This document shows positions 35,248 to 43,613 of a stretch of DNA of 64,000 nucleotides, piece after piece. Made by a program: the position numbers and the translations under genes. The notes under the pieces were generated by a model, which was given only the letters and a program-made list of their open reading frames with translations, was not told the DNA's origin and did no database searches. Each line of letters opens with the position of its first letter. Positions within the stretch are counted from its first letter, which is position 1. This DNA is from DASTFP01 sp963744345 (GTDB lineage Bacteria > Verrucomicrobiota > Verrucomicrobiia > Chthoniobacterales > Terrimicrobiaceae), in the NCBI GenBank assembly GCA_963744345.1, contig CAVUTD010000013.1, positions 1-64,000 of the forward strand, written 5' to 3'.

Positions 35248-38178
35248 TTAGATTAAGGCATCATGCAGGATCTCGGCTGGATGCTGCGCCACTCGTGCGG
35301 TGCCGTCTTTGATCTGGTGCCGGCAACTCGTTCCCGGTGCGGCGATAATCGTGTCGGGTGGGGTGGCCCGGACCGCCGGCAGGAGGACGAGCTCGCCAAT
35401 CTTCATTGAGATATCGAAATGTTCCTTTTCGTATCCGAAAGAACCGGCCATTCCACAGCATCCCGACGGAATGACTTGGACCTTGTAGTCCACTGGTAAC
35501 TCCAGCACTTTCACGGTCGGCGTCAGCGAGGCGAGTGCTTTTTGGTGACAGTGGCCGTGGAGCTTGATATGGCGAGTTTCCTGGGTAAACGCTTCGCGTC
35601 GAATACGGCCCCGGTCAGCCTCGCGGGCGATGAATTCGTCGATCAGAAGGGCATTCTTGGCGAGCGACACTGCCGCACTCACCAGGCGCTCAGGCACGAG
35701 ATCCGGCACTTCATCCCGGAACCCCAAAATCGCCGAAGGCTCGATGCCCACCAGCGGGATTTCCGGAGTAACGACATCCTTGAGCAATTCGACGTTGCGG
35801 ATGGCTAATCTGCGCGCCTCGCGAAGGAGCCCTTTGGAAATCTGCGCTCGACCGCTGTCCACATGCTTCGGAATGACAACCTCGAAACCTAACCGATTGA
35901 GCAGGAGAGTGGCTTTAATCCCGACATGAGCGTCATTGAAATTTGTAAACTCGTCGCAAAACAGAAAAACGCGTCCATTCGGAAACGGTCCATGCTTATT
36001 GGCATAGACCCGATGCCAACGTCGCAGAGAACGCTTATTTAGCTTAGGCATTGACCGACCCTGAGCGAAGCCCGCGAAAGTTTTGAAGAGACTGGCGGTG
36101 GCGAAATTTGTGACGAAAAAGTTGAACACCCCCGGAGCTATCGAGGCCAACGCCATGGCTCGTGAAAAGCCGCCGATGAGTCGCGCGCGCATGGGCACAC
36201 CTCGAGCATCGTAGCGTTGCTGCAGCCATTCGGCCTTCAGACGAGCGACGTCAACATTAGACGGGCACTCCGCCTTGCATCCCTTGCAGGATAGGCAAAG
36301 ATCCATAACCGGCGCGATTTCGTTGCTGTTAAAAGGATTGGCATTCGTTGAGTGGGTAAGCACCTCGCGTAAGATGTTCGCCCGCGCTCGTGTCGTATCC
36401 TTTTCGTTGCGGGTTGCCATATAGCTCGGGCACATCGTGCCGCCCATGAGATGGCTCTTGCGGCAGTCGCCCGAGCCATTGCATTGCTCGGCAGCCCGCA
36501 AGATGCCGCGTGCTTCCGAAAATTTCAGCACCGTCTTAAATTGACGGACAGTCTGATTCGGTTGGTAGCGCAGACTTGCATCCATCGGCGGCGTATCGGT
36601 GATCTTGCCGGGATTAAAGATGCCGAAGGGATCCCAAGCGCGTTTGATCGCGCGGCAGAGAGCGTAGTTCTTCTCGCCCACCATCATGGGCAGAAACTCG
36701 CCTCGTAAACGACCGTCACCGTGTTCGCCGCTGAGCGAGCCTCCGAAGCGCTTGGTGAGTTGCGCGATTTCTGTCCCGATTACCCGGAAAAGCTTTTGAT
36801 GCTCTTTAAGTTTAAGATTCAAGATGGGTCGCAGATGCAGTTCCCCCGAGGCGGCATGACCATAATGGACCGCGGAGAGTTCGTGACGCCCAAGGATCTC
36901 GTCGAATTCGCGCACATAAGCGGGCATGTCTTGCGGGTCGATCGCCGTATCTTCAATCACAGCCACAGGCTTCGCGTCTCCTGGAATGTTGGCCAGAAGG
37001 CCCAACGCCGCCTTGCGCAAGTTCCACACCCGATTCTGATTGGCGCCCCAGACAACCGGAAAGTGGTAGCCGAGTCCTGCGGCGCGCAATTCACTCTCCA
37101 GTTGCGCGGCCTCTGCGGAGACTTGCTCGCGCGTACCGCCCGCCAATTCCACGGCGAGGATGGCGCCAGGGTCTCCTTGCACGAAAAAGCGGTTCTTACT
37201 TTGCTCCAGGTTGGTTTTCGTGCATTCGAGAATATTGTTGTCCATCAGCTCGGAGGCGCGTGGCGCATGGCGCAAAGCGACCAGGTTCGCACGAAGAGCC
37301 TCGTCGATGTTGGAGCAGTGCACGCAGAGCAGAGCAAGCTCACGCGGGGGAAGCGGTTCGCATGACAAGGTGATCTCGGTCAGGAAGGCGAGAGTCCCTT
37401 CCGAGCCTGCAAGCAGCCGGCAGAAGTTGAATTGAGGTCCTCCAGATGTAAACGGCTCGGAGTCTGCGAGCAGGTCGATGGCATAGCCTGTGTTGCGACG
37501 ATGGATGGATTTCTTCGGAAAGCCGCGTGCGATTTCCGCTCTGTTTTCGGGATCACTAAGAAGTTTTCTCGTCTCACGGTAGAGCGAAGCTTCGAGCGTG
37601 TCGCCAGAACACTTCGCTTCGAACTGCTCCGTGGAAAGCGGTCCAAATTCCGCCATCGAACCATCGCTCAACACAGCGCGCGCGGATACGAGGTGTTCGC
37701 GTGTGCTGCCGTACACGACGGAGTTCGCGCCGCAAGCATTGTTGCCGACCATTCCTCCGATCATGCAACGGTTTTGGGTTGACGTCTCGGGCGCAAAGAA
37801 AATGCCATGCGGAACGAGGTCGAGGTTGAGCTCATTGCGCACCACTCCCGGCTGAACGCGCACGCGACGCTGTCCTGCGTCAATTTCCAGGATGCGCGTC
37901 GAGTGGCGCGAGACATCGACCACAATTCCTGGTCCGACGACTTGGCCTGCCAGCGACGTGCCAGCCGTCCTGGGTATTAGCGAGGTCTTATGCTCCCGCG
38001 CGAAATGAACCAGCTTACGGATATCTTCCTCCGTCTTGGGAAAGGCGACTGCCTGGGGCATCTCGCGATAAACGGAGGCGTCAGTCGCATAGAGCTTTCG
38101 CATCGTCGAATCGAAGTGGAGCGAACCAGCCAACTCCGTAGCGAGGCGCTGGAAGTCAGAAATCTTCGGGGATGTCAT
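35248..38178 (-). CDS. FAD-linked oxidase fused to Fe-S/CCG module (GlcD-GlcF/YdiJ-like 2-hydroxyacid dehydrogenase)
   Basis: 976 residues from ATG 38178; the upstream extension to 38262 is rejected. Order: N-terminal FAD-binding PCMH domain (PRTAGTSLAGQVVGPGIVVDVSRH; GMVGNNACGANSVVYGSTREH), FAD-oxidase C-domain (HYGHAASGELHLRPIL; LSGEHGDGRLRGEFL), two [4Fe-4S] motifs (CNGSGDCRKSHLMGGTMCP and CLSCKGCKAECPSNVDVARLK), then a CCG domain (HGHCHQKAL; GCCGMAGSFG). This architecture fits D-2-hydroxyacid dehydrogenases such as YdiJ (D-2-hydroxyglutarate) or fused glycolate oxidase, passing electrons to a quinone or cytochrome. Within a polyol cluster the substrate may be a sugar-derived 2-hydroxyacid. 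It is last in the minus-strand series from 43213. Confidence 0.9.
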   Translation of the reverse strand: MTSPKISDFQRLATELAGSLHFDSTMRKLYATDASVYREMPQAVAFPKTEEDIRKLVHFAREHKTSLIPRTAGTSLAGQVVGPGIVVDVSRHSTRILEIDAGQRRVRVQPGVVRNELNLDLVPHGIFFAPETSTQNRCMIGGMVGNNACGANSVVYGSTREHLVSARAVLSDGSMAEFGPLSTEQFEAKCSGDTLEASLYRETRKLLSDPENRAEIARGFPKKSIHRRNTGYAIDLLADSEPFTSGGPQFNFCRLLAGSEGTLAFLTEITLSCEPLPPRELALLCVHCSNIDEALRANLVALRHAPRASELMDNNILECTKTNLEQSKNRFFVQGDPGAILAVELAGGTREQVSAEAAQLESELRAAGLGYHFPVVWGANQNRVWNLRKAALGLLANIPGDAKPVAVIEDTAIDPQDMPAYVREFDEILGRHELSAVHYGHAASGELHLRPILNLKLKEHQKLFRVIGTEIAQLTKRFGGSLSGEHGDGRLRGEFLPMMVGEKNYALCRAIKRAWDPFGIFNPGKITDTPPMDASLRYQPNQTVRQFKTVLKFSEARGILRAAEQCNGSGDCRKSHLMGGTMCPSYMATRNEKDTTRARANILREVLTHSTNANPFNSNEIAPVMDLCLSCKGCKAECPSNVDVARLKAEWLQQRYDARGVPMRARLIGGFSRAMALASIAPGVFNFFVTNFATASLFKTFAGFAQGRSMPKLNKRSLRRWHRVYANKHGPFPNGRVFLFCDEFTNFNDAHVGIKATLLLNRLGFEVVIPKHVDSGRAQISKGLLREARRLAIRNVELLKDVVTPEIPLVGIEPSAILGFRDEVPDLVPERLVSAAVSLAKNALLIDEFIAREADRGRIRREAFTQETRHIKLHGHCHQKALASLTPTVKVLELPVDYKVQVIPSGCCGMAGSFGYEKEHFDISMKIGELVLLPAVRATPPDTIIAAPGTSCRHQIKDGTARVAQHPAEILHDALI

Positions 38179-38270
38179 GGTTTCTCGCGAGAGTATTGAG
38201 AGGCTTTGGTTCCTTCGAGACGCTCTCACACTATCGGCGTCGCACCGGCTTCTTTTCAACAATTACCCGC

Positions 38271-39290
38271 TTATTGAATTTCCGAAACCTTGACGGGCCT
38301 ATTTTCTCTCCAGCTCTTGGTCACGGCGATCGCCAGGCGAAGAGTCTCCAAAGCGTCCTCCGGCCCGGGCGAAGGTTTGCGCGCGGCTTGCAAATCCTCG
38401 AAAAACCGCTCCAGCTGCAGACGATAGGCCTTTTCAAAGCGATCCGGAAAATTCTCGAAGTGGTCGTAGGTGGACGCGAAATTTCGGGCGAAGAGGAGCG
38501 GCGTTTTTTGAGGGGCCTCAATGACCACCTTGCCGGCTGATCCAGCAACTTCGGTGCGAATGTCGTATCCCCACTGCGATCGGCGGGAGGTTTCCGTCAC
38601 CCCCAAAACACCATTTTTGAAGCGCAGGAGGGTGACGGCCGTATCCACGTCATTTGCTTGAGCAAAGCGATCGTCGATCAAAACCGATCCCCAGGCTTGA
38701 ACTTCCTCGACCTCATCAACCAGAAATCGCGCAAGATCAAGATCGTGCACGGCCATGTCCAAAAACAAGCCTCCGCTGCTTCGCAGGAAGGTTAGGCTGG
38801 GCGGATAGGTGTCACGACTCAGCGCTCGAAAGGTCTCCAGTTTACCAAGTTCCCCTGCGGCGATCCTGGCCTTGGCTTGGGCGTAACCAGGATCGAACCG
38901 GCGCATGAACCCGATTTGAACGAAAGCGCCTTTCTCCTGAACGAGCCGTACCACTCGAGACGTCTCCGCCAAATCCAGCGCAATCGGTTTTTCGCTGAAA
39001 ACCGCCTTGCCCGCTTCGACCGCCATCTCAATAAGGCGCGCATGCGTTTCCGTGGGTGTGACGATAACAACCGCATCGACGCCGGGATGGGAAATCGCTT
39101 TCTCAACATCCGTGAAGACCCCTTCAGCATTGGCGAGGACTTTGCCACGCTCGGCTGCTTCTGCGTTTGGATCGGCAACTGCGACAACTCGCACCCCTCG
39201 TAGTCCGACGAGGTTTCGCAGGTGGGTTTCACCCATCCGCCCTAGCCCCAGAAAGGCTACGCCCGTCGTGCTTGCCGCAGGCATTCGCAA
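38271..39290 (-). CDS. Gfo/Idh/MocA dehydrogenase, inositol 2-dehydrogenase-like
   Basis: A 339-residue NAD(P)-dependent dehydrogenase. Rossmann motif GLGRMGETH at the N-terminus, catalytic Lys in SEKPIAL, RRFDPGYAQAK, and the active-site DMAVHDLDLARFL. Size and motifs match IolG-type proteins that oxidise myo-, scyllo- or chiro-inositol or related sugars to keto forms. It abuts the split transketolase C-half with no spacer. It is one of seven family members in this window, so the specific substrate cannot be assigned. Confidence 0.88.
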   Translation of the reverse strand: MRMPAASTTGVAFLGLGRMGETHLRNLVGLRGVRVVAVADPNAEAAERGKVLANAEGVFTDVEKAISHPGVDAVVIVTPTETHARLIEMAVEAGKAVFSEKPIALDLAETSRVVRLVQEKGAFVQIGFMRRFDPGYAQAKARIAAGELGKLETFRALSRDTYPPSLTFLRSSGGLFLDMAVHDLDLARFLVDEVEEVQAWGSVLIDDRFAQANDVDTAVTLLRFKNGVLGVTETSRRSQWGYDIRTEVAGSAGKVVIEAPQKTPLLFARNFASTYDHFENFPDRFEKAYRLQLERFFEDLQAARKPSPGPEDALETLRLAIAVTKSWRENRPVKVSEIQ

Positions 39291-40214
39291 CTAGCCAACG
39301 AGTTTCTTGATGCGCTCGCTCAGGTGCGGCGGAGACATTTGAAAAACGTCGAGCAGGTAGTCGTTGGGGGCGGACTCCCCCCACCGATCCTCAATACCGA
39401 AGCGGATAACCTTTCGTGGCGAGGCTTCCGAGAGAACTTCGGCAACGAGTCCGCCCAAGCCTCCATAGATGGTGTGTTCCTCCACCGTAACCACCAGCTT
39501 CACTTTCTCGGCTGCGCTTACGATCTCGTCTTTGTTCACGGGTTTGAGCGAAGGCAGATGCAAGACGCCGGCAGAGACTCCCTGGCCGTGAAGCAGATCG
39601 GCGGCTTCGAGGCAGCGTGCACTTTGCGGGCCTGTGGAAATTATCAAGACATCGCTGCCTTCTCGCAGAGAGATCGTCTTGCCTGGAACAAAGGTATACT
39701 TTTCGTCAAAGAGGTTTGGGGATGCATCCCGCGCCAAGCGAAGATAAACGGGTCCTTCAAATTCGGTTGCCCAACGGATGGTCGCCTCGCCTTCGATCGC
39801 ATCCCCAGGCGCCAAAACGGTCATTTCGGGCATTGCACGCATGATGGCGATATCCTGGACATCCTGGTGCGTCTTGCCCGTCAAGCCGGTGAGCAGTCCG
39901 GAATAGGCCGCTCCAATCTTCACGTTCGCGTGGGTCTGAGCAACCAGCATCCGAATTGGATCAATGGCCCTGTGAGTAAAGAAAACCGTGAAGGTGGAAA
40001 GCCAAGGCACGAAGCCCAAGGTGGCTAAGCCAACAGCAACACCAACAAAGTTTTGCTCAGCGATTCCCATCTGAAGGAATCTATCAGGATAATTCACCGC
40101 AAACTTATCCGCCTTGGTCGAATTCGCTAAGTCCGCATCGAGGACGACCACATTCGGATTGGTCGAACCTAATGATACCAACGTATCTCCAAAAACGTCT
40201 CGTAGTGCCTTCAT
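39291..40214 (-). CDS. Transketolase, C-terminal half (split enzyme)
   Basis: A 307-residue subunit with the pyrimidine-binding and C-terminal domains: GIAEQNFVGVAVGLATLGFVPWLSTFTVFF with the catalytic Glu, HQDVQDIAIMRAMP, and the C-domain EGSDVLIISTGPQSARCLEAADLL. It overlaps the N-half gene by 4 bp (40211-40214), so the two subunits are made in step. Split transketolases serve as dedicated ketol-transfer enzymes in several sugar pathways, for example the apulose 4-phosphate transketolase AptA/AptB and the sulfoquinovose SqwG/SqwH pair; the substrate here is unknown. Confidence 0.92.
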   Translation of the reverse strand: MKALRDVFGDTLVSLGSTNPNVVVLDADLANSTKADKFAVNYPDRFLQMGIAEQNFVGVAVGLATLGFVPWLSTFTVFFTHRAIDPIRMLVAQTHANVKIGAAYSGLLTGLTGKTHQDVQDIAIMRAMPEMTVLAPGDAIEGEATIRWATEFEGPVYLRLARDASPNLFDEKYTFVPGKTISLREGSDVLIISTGPQSARCLEAADLLHGQGVSAGVLHLPSLKPVNKDEIVSAAEKVKLVVTVEEHTIYGGLGGLVAEVLSEASPRKVIRFGIEDRWGESAPNDYLLDVFQMSPPHLSERIKKLVG

Positions 40215-41089
40215 GCTATTGCCTCCTCGATGCCAAGCTCCTTGGCAATGATTTTAAGCTCTTCCTTTGTCGCAACCTTGGAATGCCATTCGTGCTTTCC
40301 TTCGGTAAAGTGCACCCCCTTGCCTTTCGTCGTATGGGCAAGGATCATCGAGGGCTGATCGGAATCTCCCGATGCCTTGACGCTCTCCAACGCCGGAACA
40401 ACCTGTGCAAAATCGTGCCCGTTGATCTCGATACAACGCCAACCCAATTTCTCGAAGATCCCGCGCAGGTCGATTCCCGACCAGGGATCCCGGCGGTCGC
40501 CGCGGTGCTGTTCGTTGACCGCAAGCACCCAACCAAATTGCTGCAGCCCATTCCAGTCCAGGATCGCCGTGAGGTTCCCGAGCTTGTACCTTGGAGCGAT
40601 ATGTAAGGCCTCCCAGGTCATCCCCTCCTGCAATTCCCCATCTCCAAGCATCACGAAAGTATGAAACTTCTGCCCGCGCATCCGCGCGCCTAAGGCAAAA
40701 CCTAAGCCGACCGAAAGTCCCTGGCCGAGGGATCCGGTGGAGGTATCCAGACCGGGCAGCTTGGTGACATCAGGATGGCCTTGCAGCCTTGAACCGCCCT
40801 TGTCAAAGGTCTTGAGCTCATCGATTGGCAGGTATCCTCGCAGTGCCATGACACTATACTGCCCGATCGAAGAATGCCCTTTGGAAAGAATGAACCGATC
40901 GCGGTCGGCCCATCGCGGTTCTTCCGGCTTGATGTTCATCACCTTGAAGTAGAGGGCCACCAAAAGGTCCATTGCTGAAAATGGCCCGCCCACATGCCCG
41001 GCGCCGCTGCTTGCGACGGTGCTAATTGCCAGCCAGCGTGCCCTTCGAGCGAGCGCTTCAAGGTCCTTGTAGTCTTTATCGTTGCTCAT
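40211..41089 (-). CDS. Transketolase, N-terminal half (split enzyme)
   Basis: 292 residues from ATG 41089 (MSNDKDYKDLEALARRAR); the longer frame to 41260 would overlap the upstream dehydrogenase gene and is rejected. TPP-domain features: SGAGHVGGPFSAMDLLVALYF, SKGHSSIGQYSVMALRG, TGSLGQGLSVGLGFALGARM and the TPP motif GDGELQEGMTWEALHIAPRYKLGNLTAILDWN. The Asp-Gly-Glu variant is usual for split enzymes. It is coupled to the C-half gene. Confidence 0.92.
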   Translation of the reverse strand: MSNDKDYKDLEALARRARWLAISTVASSGAGHVGGPFSAMDLLVALYFKVMNIKPEEPRWADRDRFILSKGHSSIGQYSVMALRGYLPIDELKTFDKGGSRLQGHPDVTKLPGLDTSTGSLGQGLSVGLGFALGARMRGQKFHTFVMLGDGELQEGMTWEALHIAPRYKLGNLTAILDWNGLQQFGWVLAVNEQHRGDRRDPWSGIDLRGIFEKLGWRCIEINGHDFAQVVPALESVKASGDSDQPSMILAHTTKGKGVHFTEGKHEWHSKVATKEELKIIAKELGIEEAIA

Positions 41090-41117
41090 ATTTGATTGCC
41101 TAGTGCTTATCAGGAAA

Positions 41118-42287
41118 TTAGATCTTCGTCGGTACCCAGGTGCCCGAGCGGGTCGATCGATCGATCGCGTCGAGAATTTCTTGATTCCTTGCACCGAAGC
41201 TAAAATCGGGAAAGCAGCCCGTCTTCCTTCCGATGCCCTGAACCAGATCGTGAACTTCAATGACTTTCATATCAAAATAGCCGAGGCCCCCACCGGCGAA
41301 ATCGAAACCAAAGAAAGCCGAGTATTGCGGCACCTGAGATCCGCAATAGATCGTTTTAAAGCCTCGATCGCGTTTCTCTTCCCCCATGCGAAAGACGTGA
41401 AGCTCATTAAACCTTTCCCCGTTGTTATAAATGGTTCCTTCCGTGCCCGACACTTCCCAAAAAATTCCGAAAACCCGTCCGGCGCAAACGCGCGATGCCT
41501 CGATGACTCCGGCAGCCCCTGACTCGAATTTAACCAGAGATTGAATCTGATCTTCGTTTTCCACGGCGCGCTTCTTCGCATCCGCAGCAACCTTGCTGCC
41601 ATAACCGGCATCGAAATCCGGGATAGGACGCTCCTTGAAGACGATCTGGCTATGAGCTGACACCTCTGTGATGTCGCCCATGAGAAATTGGGCCACCGAA
41701 ACGGCATGCGCGCCAAGATCTCCCAGCGCTCCCGTGCCGGCAAGCTCTCGTGAGCATCGCCAGGACCAGGGCAATGAAGGGTCGTTGAAGAAGCCTTGGT
41801 CAAATCTCCCGCGAAAACGAATCGGTTCTCCAATCTCTCCCCGATCGATGATCTGCTTAGCAACCATCGCTGCAGGAGTTTTGAGATTATTGAACGCTAC
41901 CATGGAGTAAACTCCCGCCTTCGTAGCAGCTGCTGCCATCTTCTGCGCATCCTCAACCTTTACGGCCATCGGCTTTTCGCAGTAGACGTTTTTGCCTGCC
42001 TGAGCGGCCGCCAGAGATTGTTCCGGATGCAAATTGTTCGGCGTGGTGATATCGACCACATCGACCTTCGGATCTTCGAGCATTCGGCGCCAATCACCGT
42101 AAGCTTTCTCAAAGCCCAACCGGCGGCGGGACCTCTCAGCCAACTCGTCGTTCTGGTCCGCAATCGCATAGAGAACCGGAGCACTTGCAAGATCCTTATA
42201 CAAGTTTCCCGCCCTCCTGTAAGCATCCGCATGGGCCTGTCCCATGAACCCGGAGCCAATCAGTCCGATGTTTAGTGTGTTTGCCAT
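41118..42287 (-). CDS. Gfo/Idh/MocA-family oxidoreductase, long form
   Basis: A 389-residue member, about 50 residues longer than the IolG-like paralogues. N-terminal GLIGSGFMGQAHADAYR, catalytic Lys in CEKPMAV, then RFRGRFDQGFFNDPSLPWSWR and the DLGAHAVSVAQFL helix with the active-site His. Extra length lies mainly in the C-terminal beta domain. It is flanked by iolE (22 bp) and the split transketolase (28 bp), so it belongs to the same operon. Members of this type act on ketosugars or cyclitols; specificity is open. Confidence 0.88.
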   Translation of the reverse strand: MANTLNIGLIGSGFMGQAHADAYRRAGNLYKDLASAPVLYAIADQNDELAERSRRRLGFEKAYGDWRRMLEDPKVDVVDITTPNNLHPEQSLAAAQAGKNVYCEKPMAVKVEDAQKMAAAATKAGVYSMVAFNNLKTPAAMVAKQIIDRGEIGEPIRFRGRFDQGFFNDPSLPWSWRCSRELAGTGALGDLGAHAVSVAQFLMGDITEVSAHSQIVFKERPIPDFDAGYGSKVAADAKKRAVENEDQIQSLVKFESGAAGVIEASRVCAGRVFGIFWEVSGTEGTIYNNGERFNELHVFRMGEEKRDRGFKTIYCGSQVPQYSAFFGFDFAGGGLGYFDMKVIEVHDLVQGIGRKTGCFPDFSFGARNQEILDAIDRSTRSGTWVPTKI

Positions 42288-42309
42288 AGATTGCCTCTCC
42301 AGCGGTTTC

Positions 42310-43213
42310 TCAGAACATTAGTTCTCTGATGGTCTTATAAGCCTTTTGCGCGTACAGCTGAGGAGTCGCCTTGGCGGGATCCTGCTCCGCTTCCACGACC
42401 AGCCAGCCACTGTAGCCGGAGGTTCGAACAAACTCAGCCACCTTTGAAAAATCTATGCAACCATCGCCCGGGACCTGTGAAAAGCCCTTCCCTGACTGCA
42501 GAGTTAAAGCTGACACCGCCCTTGCGCACCCAATCCAGGACGTTCGGGCGCACGTCCTTGAGATGAATGTGCGCGATTCGCTTTCCGAATCTTCGAAGAA
42601 TTTCGCCATGATCCGCACCTGCGGCGTAGGCATGGCCGGTGTCGAGCAAAAGTCCCACAGACTCTTCGGTGGACTCGCAGAACGCCGTGATTTCCTCCGC
42701 CTTTTCGACCAGCATCATGAGATGATGATGATAGGCCAGGGTTACGCCCCGATCCTTCAATCGCGCGGTAAATTCTTTCAGCTTCCCGGCGTAAACTGGC
42801 AGATCCAATGATTTGAGACTTGGACTTTGGCTCAAGGGCTCATCAAGAGGGGAATCGCCCGGCATCATCCCACTTTCTCCGTAGACGAGCACCTGGCAGC
42901 CGCAACCCACCAACAGCCGGACATGATTTTGAGCAGCTGACCATTCCTCTTCTACGGATCGTTCCGCCAGATATCCCGAATACCAGCCTCCCGCCAGTTG
43001 AAGCCCATAGCTCGAAAGCTTCGGGGAGAGCTCCTGCGGATCGCGCGGAAATTTTCGTCCCAGCTCCACGCCTTCATAGCCGATGTCCGCGGCTTCCTTC
43101 AAGCAGAGCTCCAAAGGATTGTCGTCCCCGAGATCTGCAAGAACGTCATTCGTCCAGCTGAGCGGACTGACTCCTAAACGCACCCGTTTTTCCGAACTTG
43201 GAGAGCCTGCCAT
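42310..43213 (-). pseudogene. iolE: Inosose dehydratase (IolE) with a one-base frameshift
   Basis: From ATG 43213 the frame encodes a canonical IolE: RVRLGVSPLSWTNDVLADLGDD, GYEGVELGRKFPRD, YHHHLMMLVEKAEEI, LLDTGHAYAAGAD, IAHIHLKDVR, SFNSAVREGLFT. At 42474-42475 one extra G shifts the frame; the expected continuation VPGDGCIDFSKVAEF, GYSGWLVVEAEQDPAKATPQ follows in the next frame to the stop at 42310. Without the extra base the protein would be about 300 residues with all metal ligands (Glu, Asp, His, Glu). As written, it would lose the last Glu ligand. Either a young pseudogene or a base-calling error; no decay is visible elsewhere in it. It is first in a minus-strand operon. Confidence 0.85.
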
Positions 43214-43613
43214 CACCGCCCTCCGCTCTTGTGTGACCAGGAGGCGCATTTCTCTGCTGGGGACTGATGATGACCGCGCCTTGAGGCCAAAAGTCGTCCG
43301 GTGGTGGGATGTTGGGGGATCATAAATATAATTCATTCGTAAGCGATCCGTAAGCAAGGCGTCAAGCAAAACATTCCTCCTTCTGCGCCGCCAAATCTCT
43401 GGGCGGAAATCAGCTGGACAAGCGGGCTTTGGCAACAGTCGAGTTTGTTTAGCTTTTGAGTATAAATATTTTATACTGTTCTGGCTCTTCGGGGACGATG
43501 AAGCTACACGAAAGATAAGTTTTTTCGTCGCTTCACGATTCTGGTCAACAAGATTCCCGATTTTATGCTTTCGCTTGAAAGTCCGTGTGATAAAGTTTCT
43601 GTGAAAGAAAAAC
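43214..43613. promoter_or_regulatory. Divergent promoter region between iolE and the SSADH pair
   Basis: A 400-bp stretch without a convincing gene, separating a minus-strand operon from a plus-strand gene pair. It is markedly A/T-rich between about 43435 and 43510, unlike the coding flanks, and contains the 17-bp palindrome annotated separately. Promoters for both directions are expected here. Confidence 0.5.
43460..43476. promoter_or_regulatory. 17-bp perfect A/T-rich palindrome, candidate operator
   Basis: GTATAAA-TAT-TTTATAC, a perfect inverted repeat with 7-bp arms and a 3-bp centre, in the divergent intergenic region. The size and symmetry suit a dimeric repressor of GntR, LacI or DeoR type. 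Which regulator binds is unknown; the nearest one encoded is the DeoR-type protein at 46769. Confidence 0.5.
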
